From: Chloroflexota bacterium
GTDB taxonomy: Bacteria; Chloroflexota; UBA6077
Assembly: GCA_021845945.1 (NCBI GenBank)
Contig: JAJZRD010000120.1
Span: forward strand, 1-11,006
DNA length: 11,006 nucleotides
Direction of reading: 5' to 3'
In this document: positions 1-6,202 of the stretch, one piece after another
Layout: the number at the start of each line of letters is the position of its first letter
How positions within the stretch are numbered: position 1 is the first letter of the stretch
Program-made: the position numbers and the translations under genes
Notes under the pieces: generated by a model
Database searches by the model: none
The model's input: only the letters and a program-made list of their open reading frames with translations
What the model was told of the DNA's origin: nothing

Positions 1-3
1 TCC

Positions 4-100
4 CCCTCTCCCTTTGGGAGAGGGTCGGGGTGAGGGCTTTGTCGCGAGCATCGAAGCAGCCCTCACCCGCCCTTCGGGCGGCCTCTCCCAGAGGGAGAGG
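4..100. repeat. Palindrome-rich interspersed repeat element
   Basis: The stretch is built almost wholly of inverted repeats. A perfect 9-bp hairpin lies at 4-12/16-24 (CCCTCTCCC, loop TTT). An 11-bp pair lies at 28-38/58-68 (GGGTGAGGGCT with AGCCCTCACCC). A 6-bp hairpin lies at 67-72/76-81 (CCGCCC, loop TTC), and an 8-bp hairpin at 82-89/93-100 (CCTCTCCC, loop AGA). The last hairpin nearly repeats the first, so the ends of the element resemble each other. I recall this CCCTCTCCC...GGGGTGAGGG pattern as a dispersed intergenic repeat in many high-GC genomes; that is memory, not a search. It carries no open reading frame of its own and lies just upstream of the alr promoter. It could also act as a transcription barrier for a gene left of the window, but no T-tract follows any hairpin. 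Confidence 0.7.
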
Positions 101-145
101 CGACAGGCGATGCCGGGTGTTCTGTTCCTGAGGGGTGTCTGGGGC

Positions 146-151
146 TATAAT
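146..151 (+). promoter_or_regulatory. Probable -10 box of the alr-deoA promoter
   Basis: A perfect TATAAT stands at 146-151, predicting a transcription start near 158. No good -35 is present: the best hexamer at 17-bp spacing is TGTTCC at 123-128. Transcription from here begins downstream of the GTG codon at 135, which argues against that codon as the alr start and favours ATG 183 or 219. The box sits in the context GGCTATAATCC, very like the one upstream of the small gene at 2923. Confidence 0.6.
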
Positions 152-182
152 CCCATCAGACAACTCATGGCGAGGCGGGGAC

Positions 183-1394
183 ATGGAGAATTCGACGTTC
201 GGGGGGGAGACGGCCGGGATGCCCTGGCCCTCCTGGGTGGAGGTCGATCTGGATGCGATCCGCCACAACGTGAGCGCCGTGCGCGGCGCCCTTCACGCCG
301 GCTGCCGGGTGATGGCCGTGGTGAAGGCGCAAGCCTACGGCCATGGGGCGGTGGCTGTGGCGAGGGCGGCGTTGGAGGCGGGGGCCACCTGGCTGGGGGT
401 AGCCCGGGTGCGGGAGGGGGTGCAGCTTCGGGAGGCAGGGCTGAACGCACCGATCCTGCTGCTGGGGCCTGTGGCTCCCCCCGAGATCCCCACCCTGGTG
501 GAGCGGAGGTTGCGGCCGACCCTGGTCAGCTTCGAGCAGGCGGAGGCGGTGTCGGCGGCGGCCCAAGAGGCCGGTAGAGAGGTCCCCGTGCATCTCAAAG
601 TGGAGACGGGCATGGGGCGCTATGGAGTGCCGGTGGAGGAGTTGCTGTCCTGGTTGCCCCGGGCGGCAGGGCTGCCGGGGCTGCGGTTGGAGGGGCTCTG
701 CTCCCACTTCGCCACGGCCGACGAGGAGGATGGCGGCTACGCCGCCTCCCAGATGGCGGCCTTCCAGGCCGCCCGTCAGAAGGTGGAAGAGGCCGGCTTC
801 CCCCTGCCCCTGGCTCACATGGCTGCCAGCGCGGCTATCCTGGGGATCGACGTGAGCCACACGGACATGGTGCGGATAGGCCTTTCCCTCTACGGACTCT
901 ACCCCTCTCCCCACCTGGCCGCCCGAGCAGCGCTGCGGCCGGCGTTGTCGCTGCACGGCCGGGTGGGGAGGGTGTTCCGGCTGGAGACCGGACAGAGCGT
1001 GGGGTACGGTCGCACCTTCGTGGCCCGCCGGTCGATGGAGGTAGCGCTGATAGCTGTAGGGTACGCCGATGGCCTCCCGCGAAGCCACTCCAACCGAGGC
1101 TTCATGCTGGTCAACGGGCGGAGGGCGCCCCTGATCGGGAGGGTCAGCATGGATCAGTGCGTCGTGGACGTGAGCGACTGCGGATCCGTCCGCGAGGGGG
1201 ACCGCGTGGTGGCCATCGGCTCCCAGGGCGAGGAGAGCATCAGCTGCGACGAGTTCGCCGAGCGGTCGGGGACCATCAGCTACGAGGTGGTGACCTCCCT
1301 GGGCTACCGGCTGCCGAGGGTCTATCGGAGCGGGGGTGCCGTAGTGGCCGTCGGGTACCTGGACGAGGGGAGGCTGGTACCGTGGCAGCGGTGA
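183..1394 (+). CDS. alr: Alanine racemase
   Basis: This PLP enzyme interconverts L- and D-alanine in the cytoplasm and supplies D-alanine for peptidoglycan. From ATG 183 it is 403 residues, slightly longer than the usual 360-390. The N-terminal TIM barrel carries the PLP-lysine motif KAQAYGHG (residues 48-55, Lys48); most family members have Asp or Asn where this one has Gln. KVETGMGRYG (about 139-148) matches the conserved KxxTGMgRxG segment. The C-terminal beta domain has the catalytic tyrosine in SVGYGRTF (Tyr275) and the GRVSMDQ substrate-site motif (Met323-Asp324). ATG 183 has GAGG 7 bases upstream. ATG 219 (giving MPWPSWVEVDLDAIRHN, a typical family N-terminus) is a real alternative with a G-rich ribosome site. 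The C-terminus runs about 20 residues past the usual end. The gene is probably co-transcribed with deoA, whose start lies inside its 3' end. Confidence 0.96.
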   Translation: MENSTFGGETAGMPWPSWVEVDLDAIRHNVSAVRGALHAGCRVMAVVKAQAYGHGAVAVARAALEAGATWLGVARVREGVQLREAGLNAPILLLGPVAPPEIPTLVERRLRPTLVSFEQAEAVSAAAQEAGREVPVHLKVETGMGRYGVPVEELLSWLPRAAGLPGLRLEGLCSHFATADEEDGGYAASQMAAFQAARQKVEEAGFPLPLAHMAASAAILGIDVSHTDMVRIGLSLYGLYPSPHLAARAALRPALSLHGRVGRVFRLETGQSVGYGRTFVARRSMEVALIAVGYADGLPRSHSNRGFMLVNGRRAPLIGRVSMDQCVVDVSDCGSVREGDRVVAIGSQGEESISCDEFAERSGTISYEVVTSLGYRLPRVYRSGGAVVAVGYLDEGRLVPWQR

Positions 1395-2701
1395 GGGTGG
1401 TGGAGATCATCCAGCGGAAGAGGGCGGGCGAGGCGCTCTCCCGGGGGGAGATCGAACGGCTGGTCACGGGCTACGTGCGGGGGGAGATCCCCGACTATCA
1501 GGTCTCGGCGTGGCTGATGGCCGTGTGCTGCAGGGGAATGACCCGACAGGAGACCCTGGATCTGACCTCCGTGATGATGGGCTCCGGCGCGATCCTGGAC
1601 CTCTCCAGGGTTGGCCTTCCCGTGGCCGACAAGCACAGCTCGGGCGGCGTGGGGGATAAGACGACCCTGGTGGTAGCACCCCTGGTGCGTGCTTGCGGCG
1701 CCGCGGTGGCCAAGATGTCGGGTCGCGGGCTCGGTTTTACCGGCGGGACCCTGGACAAGCTGGAGTCGGTCCCCGGGTTTCGGGTGGATCTCTCCGCGGC
1801 TGAGTTCGTGCGACAGCTGGAGAAGGAGGGGATAGTCCTCGCCGGGCAGACCCCAGAACTGGTACCGGCCGACCGGAAGCTGTATGCCCTGCGGGACGTC
1901 ACCGGGACCGTCGACAGCATTCCCTTGATAGGCAGCAGCATCATGAGCAAGAAGCTGGCTATCGGCGCCCAGGGGTTGGTGCTGGACGTGAAGGTGGGCC
2001 GGGGCGCCTTCATGGCGAGCCGTGAAGAGGCGCGGGAACTGGCCCGCCTCATGGTTGACATCGGTGCTGCGGCCGGCAAGCGGGTGAGCGCGCTGCTGAC
2101 CTCGATGGACCAACCTCTGGGCCGAGCCGTGGGCAACGCCCTGGAGGTGACCGAGGCCATCGAGACCCTGCGGGGGGAGGGGGCTCCGGACCTGGTGGAG
2201 CTGTCCACCATCCTGGCGGGGGAGATGCTCCACCTGGTGGGGAAGGCCTCCAGTCCCACGGCCGGGAAAGAGGCTGCCCTTCGGGCGCTCTCCTCCGGTG
2301 AGGCCCTGGTATGGCTGCAGAGGCTGCTGCTGCTCCAGGGTGGAGATCCCAGGGTCGTGGAGGACCCCGGCCTGATGGGCAGGGCGCCCCTGGTGTTGCC
2401 GGTGGTGGCCCATCGCTCCGGGTGGGTTTCCCGTCTGGATGCGCGAGGCATCGCCCAGGCGGCCCTGACTCTGGGGGCCGGGCGGGCCACGAAGGAGGAC
2501 TCCGTGGACCCGCAGGTGGGCGTACTGCTGCGGGCCAAGGTGGGGGCCGCCGTGGAGAGGGGCGAGCCCCTGGCGGAGGTGCACGCTCGAGATGGCGCCC
2601 GGGGGGAGCGGGCCGTGGCAGAGGTCTTGCATGCTTATTCTATCCTGCAGGAGCCCCAACAGCCGGTCGTCGAGTACCTGGAGCGATGCGGCCTCCCGTA
2701 G
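1382..2701 (+). CDS. deoA: Pyrimidine-nucleoside / thymidine phosphorylase
   Basis: The enzyme cleaves thymidine, and possibly uridine and deoxyuridine, with phosphate to give free base and (deoxy)ribose-1-phosphate, a cytoplasmic salvage reaction. I start it at GTG 1382, giving 439 residues (the family is about 430-440). GAGGGGAGG lies 8 bases upstream, and this start places His85, Arg171, Ser186 and Lys190 at the numbers I know for the E. coli enzyme active site. Visible motifs are ADKHSSGG (82-89, with DKTT following, phosphate binding), the family signature SGRGLGFTGGTLDKLE (113-128), and SSIMSKK with LDVKVGRGAFM (185-191, 201-211). All three domains appear complete, including the C-terminal alpha/beta domain. 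GTG 1391 and 1397 are weaker alternative starts. The first 13 bases overlap the end of alr, suggesting translational coupling. Sequence alone does not settle whether it is deoA (thymidine-specific) or pdp (broad); the SIMSKK segment looks more like the broad Gram-positive type. Confidence 0.93.
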   Translation: MAAVRVVEIIQRKRAGEALSRGEIERLVTGYVRGEIPDYQVSAWLMAVCCRGMTRQETLDLTSVMMGSGAILDLSRVGLPVADKHSSGGVGDKTTLVVAPLVRACGAAVAKMSGRGLGFTGGTLDKLESVPGFRVDLSAAEFVRQLEKEGIVLAGQTPELVPADRKLYALRDVTGTVDSIPLIGSSIMSKKLAIGAQGLVLDVKVGRGAFMASREEARELARLMVDIGAAAGKRVSALLTSMDQPLGRAVGNALEVTEAIETLRGEGAPDLVELSTILAGEMLHLVGKASSPTAGKEAALRALSSGEALVWLQRLLLLQGGDPRVVEDPGLMGRAPLVLPVVAHRSGWVSRLDARGIAQAALTLGAGRATKEDSVDPQVGVLLRAKVGAAVERGEPLAEVHARDGARGERAVAEVLHAYSILQEPQQPVVEYLERCGLP

Positions 2702-2780
2702 GAGCGTCCTCCCGGGCGCGAATTCGGTCGATTGTGCCCCGGTTCGGCCCCAGGATGGGCCTCCCACGGGGACGCGGGGG

Positions 2781-2809
2781 TTCCGTTCGGGTAGCTAACG
2801 GCTTATAAT
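2781..2809 (+). promoter_or_regulatory. Probable promoter of the 74-residue gene
   Basis: TATAAT at 2804-2809 stands 17 bp after TTCCGT (2781-2786), which matches the -35 consensus only in its first two bases. The predicted start near 2816 leaves a leader of about 107 bases before ATG 2923. That leader contains ten consecutive G at 2841-2850. The context GGCTTATAATCC resembles the alr promoter GGCTATAATCC, so both may use the same housekeeping sigma factor with strong -10 and weak -35 elements. Confidence 0.55.
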
Positions 2810-2840
2810 CCTTTTGCAGGCGCTGCTCTCGTTTGCACAC

Positions 2841-2850
2841 GGGGGGGGGG
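2841..2850 (+). repeat. Homopolymer run of ten G in a gene leader
   Basis: Ten uninterrupted G lie about 25 bases downstream of the predicted transcription start and about 72 bases before ATG 2923. Such runs are prone to length change during replication and to sequencing error. A GC-rich stretch follows at once (2851-2866), so the leader is likely structured. Confidence 0.8.
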
Positions 2851-2922
2851 CGCCGGCGGCCCGGGCTATCCGTTTCCGTCCGGAAGACCAGAATATCCGC
2901 CGATCGGAGAAGGAGGGCACCG

Positions 2923-3147
2923 ATGAAGCTGTACGTGGACCTGAACGGTGACCGGCATTACCTGCTGACCGATGACGGAGAAGCAGTCTACGTGGACGAT
3001 CTGAAGGAGGAAGGTCGCGATACCGAGATGATCGATCGCCTGATCGATGCGGCCAGGTTCCGGCGGCGAGGCTCCAAGCCGACGCGGGTGGCCGGGTCCC
3101 TGGAGATCGAGACCTTCGGCCCTGAGGAGGAGGAAACGCAGGCGTAG
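2923..3147 (+). CDS. Small acidic protein of unknown function
   Basis: I do not recognise this 74-residue protein. The start ATG 2923 is chosen because AGGAGG (2911-2916) stands 6 bases before it, the best ribosome site on this strand of the window. An in-frame TTG at 2833 would extend it by 30 arginine-rich, non-protein-like residues and is unlikely. The N-terminal part (KLYVDLNGDRHYLL, then EAVYVDDL) alternates hydrophobic and polar residues as in a small beta-sheet. The middle (about residues 27-50) is charged and could be helical. The C-terminus ends in an acidic tail (EEEET). There are no cysteines, no signal peptide and no membrane segment, so it is probably soluble and cytoplasmic. It has its own promoter, stands alone, and faces dinG tail-to-tail across 56 bases. 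The strong ribosome site and clean reading frame argue that it is expressed. Confidence 0.75.
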   Translation: MKLYVDLNGDRHYLLTDDGEAVYVDDLKEEGRDTEMIDRLIDAARFRRRGSKPTRVAGSLEIETFGPEEEETQA

Positions 3148-3203
3148 CCTGCAGCAGGGTAGAAACGGGGCAGGCGGGGGGCCCGCGCTCCCGGCAACGT
3201 GCC

Positions 3204-6056
3204 TTAAGACGTTCTCGATTCAGCGGCTTCCAGCCAACCCCTGGCCGTCTCGGCCAGGTGGGCGGCGGGACCCATGCGCACCGTGCATTGGGGCAAGGAG
3301 TGGATGAAGGCCGGCCCGTAGAACTTGCTCCCCACTCGACTATCCAGAATCACCACCACCCCCCGATCGGCATTGCTGCGGATCAGCCTCCCAAACCCCT
3401 GCTTTAGCCGGAGGATGGTCTGAGGCACCGAGAACTGGCGGAAGGGCTCGTCGAAGGCCTCGCTGCGGGCCGCGAAGATGGGGTCGGTGGGCACCGAGAA
3501 GGGGAGCTTGACGATCACCAGGCAGCTGAGGGCTTCCCCCACGACATCGATCCCCTCCCAGAAGCTACTTGTGCCCATGAGGACGGCTTTGGGGCTGCTC
3601 ATGAAGGCCTGTAGCAGCCTCCGGCGCGATCCGTCCACACCGTGGGCCAGCACCAGGATCCCCTTATCCTCGAGACGGGACCGGATGGCGCTGCTGGTGA
3701 GCCGGAGCTGGGCGTGGGAGGTGAAGAGCACCAGGGTGCGGCCCTCCATGGCCAGCGCCAGCTCCGTGATGGCGGACTCCACCGCTCGCTGGCTCGAGGG
3801 GCGGGCCGGCTCTGGGATATCCTTCACCACGTACAGCAGGGTGGATCGCTGGTAGTCGAAGGGGGAGCCCAGCATCAGCTCACGATGGTTCTCCAGGCCG
3901 AGCCGCTCCGCGATGTAGTCGAAGCTTCCTTCGGCCGTGAGGGTCGCCGAGGTGAGGATTACCGAGTCCTTGGCGCCGAAGAGCGCGGCGTTCAGCGCCT
4001 CTCCCACGTGGAGGGGCGCTGAGCTGACCGCCAGGTCCTCCAGGCCCGTCCCACCGCCGATCCAGTAGATCCCGTTGGAGCCGGGCGACGACACGATCTC
4101 CTCCCCCTGGGTGACCAACCTGTCCAGGTAGCTCTGAAAGCCCGCCAACTCGGCGACGGTGCCCTCTCGCTTCAGCAGCTGCCCCTCCTCCAGGTCCTGG
4201 ATCGCTGCCTCCAGCCGGCGGAACTGCCGGCGCAGCGACTCCAGGCACTGAACCAGCTCGGACCAGCGCACCTCAATCTCCGACCATCCGGGCTGGGCGC
4301 GGAGCGAAGGGGTGATGCGGAGACGAGCCCCCGGGCGGGGGTGTTCCTCGACGTGGTCGTGGACGAAGCAGCAGAGCGTCTCGAAGAAGGTGCCACTCTC
4401 CTGCAGGTTCACTTCCACGGCACTCTCGGCCGTCGACACCAGGGTGCGGAAGGTGGCCGCGGTCTCAGGGGGGAGTCCCGAGCCTCGCAGGGCTCCCAAC
4501 AGCTCGGGCAGGAAGCCGGCGGCTCTCTGGCCGGAGGTCACCTGGTGCAGAGCAGCCAGGAAGGAGCGGAGGTCGCCCCAACTCAAGGTGAAGCCGAGCT
4601 GCTGGGTGGCCTCCTCCTCGAGGTGGTGGGCCTCGTCGACAATGAGGTGGGAGTACTCGGGCAGCGCCCCGCCGGATGTGGCCAGATCGCTGAGGAGCAG
4701 GGCGTGGTTCACCACCAGGAGGTGGGCGCTCTCGGCATTCCGGCGAGCCCTCAGGACGAAGCAGGCGCCCCTCCGGAACTGAGGGCAACCGGCCAGGGCG
4801 CAGGACTCTGCCTGGGCGGAGATCCGCGACCACATCTCCGACTCGGCCGGCGACAGGTTGAGCTCCGCTCGATCGCCGGTTTCGGTCGTGGAGAGCCAGA
4901 TCAGGGTCTTGATCGACAGCAGGGTCTCTCCGGCGCTCAGGCTGGGCGATCGGGAGAGGACGAGCCAGCGTCGCAGGCAGAGGTAGTTGGCTCTCCCCTT
5001 CAGTAGGGCCGCCCTGAACTCCACGGGGAGGCAGGCCTTCAGGGCGGGGATATCCTTGTGGTAAAGCTGGTCCTGGAGGTTGAGGGTGTTTGTGGAGATA
5101 GCCACCCGGCGACCGTTCTTCGCGGCGTAATAGATGGCGGGCAGCAGGTAGGCCATGGACTTACCTGTGCCCGTCCCCGCCTCCACCAGCAGATGCTCAC
5201 CGTCGTTCAGCGCCTCCGCAATGGCCACCATCATACGGATCTGCTCTTCCCGCTTCTCGTAGCCAGGGAGGGCAGAGGCCACGGGACCGGCAGGCTCCAG
5301 CAGGGCCTTCAGCTCGTGGGGATCCACCGGCAGCGGGTCCGGTGCGGGGTGGAGGGATGGCCGCGGAGCGGGCCGAACCGACGGCGTGAAGAGGTCGGGT
5401 TCCTCGGCGTGGGGTGCTGAGTGCTGAGTGCTGAGTGCTGAGTGCTGAGTGGCGAAGTGGTTCTTCAGCCGCCGCCGCTGCGCCTCCCTGAACAGACGGG
5501 CGAAGGGCCAGGCCGGCAGCTGGGCGGCCAGACTGTTGACCTGGGTGAGCACGGGAAGTCCCAGCCCGGCGGCGCGGTCCAGGAGTGCCAGGAAGACCCG
5601 GCCTGCCACCAGCGCATCGCCGAGTGCCCGGTGCTCCTGCTCGACCACCACTCCCAGAGACCTCGCTATGGTCCCGAGGTCGTAGGAGGGGAGTCCCGGC
5701 AGCAGCAGCGAGGCCAGCTCGAAGGTGTCGAGAAGGGGGTTGAAGAGACGGATCCCGGCGGCGGCCAGACATTCGAGGTCGAGGTTGATGCTCTGGCCCA
5801 CCACGGGGTCGTTGCCGACGAAGCCGAGGAAGGAGGGCACCACCTCAGCCAGACGAGGGGCTGCGTTCACCTCCTTCTGACAAATGCCGGTGAGCGCCCC
5901 TACGCGAGGAGTGAGGTCGCAGCGGGGGTCCACCAGGGTGCAAAAGGTGTCGACTAACTGACCGCCGCGGAATCTGGCCGCAGCGATCTCTATGATCCTT
6001 TGTTGGTCGCCGCCAAAGGGTGTTAGTTCCAGGTCGAGGGCGACAAAGCTCTCCAC
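3204..6056 (-). CDS. dinG: DnaQ-type exonuclease / DinG-type helicase fusion
   Basis: This 950-residue protein joins a 3'-5' exonuclease to an XPD/DinG superfamily 2 helicase and probably acts in DNA repair. The exonuclease (1-165) has DLE (Asp8, Glu10) followed by LT where most have TT, a second motif around Asp93, and HRALGDA (His142, Asp147). A low-complexity linker (about 200-245) is partly encoded by a 7-bp tandem repeat. The helicase has Walker A GTGTGKS (294-300), four cysteines placed like the XPD/DinG iron-sulfur ligands (360, 419, 424, 432), DEAH (474-477), SAT (703-705), motif V around GTSSFWEGID (828-837) and motif VI QGFGRLIR (886-893). The start is GTG 6056, with AAGGAT 6 bases upstream. 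The domain order matches the Bacillus-type fusion. The published S. aureus member lacks the iron-sulfur cysteines and is a nuclease rather than a helicase; this one keeps them, so both activities may persist. No LexA-type operator of the GAAC-N4-GTTC form is visible upstream. Confidence 0.94.
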   Translation of the reverse strand: MESFVALDLELTPFGGDQQRIIEIAAARFRGGQLVDTFCTLVDPRCDLTPRVGALTGICQKEVNAAPRLAEVVPSFLGFVGNDPVVGQSINLDLECLAAAGIRLFNPLLDTFELASLLLPGLPSYDLGTIARSLGVVVEQEHRALGDALVAGRVFLALLDRAAGLGLPVLTQVNSLAAQLPAWPFARLFREAQRRRLKNHFATQHSALSTQHSAPHAEEPDLFTPSVRPAPRPSLHPAPDPLPVDPHELKALLEPAGPVASALPGYEKREEQIRMMVAIAEALNDGEHLLVEAGTGTGKSMAYLLPAIYYAAKNGRRVAISTNTLNLQDQLYHKDIPALKACLPVEFRAALLKGRANYLCLRRWLVLSRSPSLSAGETLLSIKTLIWLSTTETGDRAELNLSPAESEMWSRISAQAESCALAGCPQFRRGACFVLRARRNAESAHLLVVNHALLLSDLATSGGALPEYSHLIVDEAHHLEEEATQQLGFTLSWGDLRSFLAALHQVTSGQRAAGFLPELLGALRGSGLPPETAATFRTLVSTAESAVEVNLQESGTFFETLCCFVHDHVEEHPRPGARLRITPSLRAQPGWSEIEVRWSELVQCLESLRRQFRRLEAAIQDLEEGQLLKREGTVAELAGFQSYLDRLVTQGEEIVSSPGSNGIYWIGGGTGLEDLAVSSAPLHVGEALNAALFGAKDSVILTSATLTAEGSFDYIAERLGLENHRELMLGSPFDYQRSTLLYVVKDIPEPARPSSQRAVESAITELALAMEGRTLVLFTSHAQLRLTSSAIRSRLEDKGILVLAHGVDGSRRRLLQAFMSSPKAVLMGTSSFWEGIDVVGEALSCLVIVKLPFSVPTDPIFAARSEAFDEPFRQFSVPQTILRLKQGFGRLIRSNADRGVVVILDSRVGSKFYGPAFIHSLPQCTVRMGPAAHLAETARGWLEAAESRTS
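5414..5451 (-). repeat. Tandem repeat of a 7-bp unit inside dinG
   Basis: On the plus strand GTGCTGA occurs five times in a row (5414-5448), followed by a partial GTG (5449-5451). On the coding strand the unit reads TCAGCAC. Because 7 is not a multiple of 3, every three units encode seven residues (cycle TQHSALS), seen as TQHSALSTQHSA at residues 203-214. The unit contains no stop in any minus-strand frame but does on the plus strand. It falls in the linker between the exonuclease and helicase domains. I recall similar TCAGCAC runs as dispersed repeats in several environmental phyla. Confidence 0.9.
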
Positions 6057-6121
6057 CCCGCGATCCTTGCTAGGGAGCCGCCTCCGTTGGGGCTCAGGCC
6101 GGAGCTAACGGTGGCTATCCT

Positions 6122-6134
6122 GAGGAGTCTCCTC
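6122..6134. promoter_or_regulatory. 13-base dyad in the dinG leader
   Basis: GAGGAGTCTCCTC is a perfect 6-1-6 inverted repeat. It lies about 32-44 bases downstream of the predicted dinG transcription start and 66 bases before the start codon. It could be a protein-binding site or a small RNA hairpin. A second, looser pair (CTCGC 6144-6148 with GCGAG 6155-6159) lies beside it. Confidence 0.35.
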
Positions 6135-6172
6135 GATATCACACTCGCGACGGTGCGAGCGGCGCTGAGGCC

Positions 6173-6202
6173 ATTGTAGCATCCCTGGGCTGTCAGCGCC
6201 AA
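6173..6202 (-). promoter_or_regulatory. Probable dinG promoter
   Basis: On the minus strand TTGGCG (6202-6197) and TACAAT (6178-6173) stand 18 bp apart, predicting a start near 6166 and a leader of about 110 bases. The -35 element lies within the last codons of the upstream kinase-like gene, so dinG can be transcribed separately from it. Confidence 0.5.

Noticed and set aside
14..577. Plus-strand frame of 187 residues over the repeat element and alr start
   Set aside because: It begins in the palindromic repeat and continues as Gly/Arg-rich sequence in the wrong frame of alr.
2746..2761. Terminator after deoA (GGCCC/GGGCC)
   Set aside because: A 5-bp stem with no T-tract is too weak to call.
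1322..2767. Long antisense open frame (481 residues) opposite deoA
   Set aside because: It mirrors the deoA codons in high-GC DNA, has no family motifs and no ribosome site, and deoA is certain.
3174..3186. Hairpin GCGGG/CCCGC between the small gene and dinG as bidirectional terminator
   Set aside because: The stem is only 5 bp, the loop is all G and no T-tract follows on either strand.
5414..5451. CRISPR-like or direct-repeat array
   Set aside because: The units are 7 bp and directly adjacent with no spacers, so it is a simple tandem repeat.
6057..6192. LexA operator upstream of dinG
   Set aside because: No GAAC-N4-GTTC or CTGT-N8-ACAG pattern is present; the 13-base dyad at 6122-6134 has a different form.
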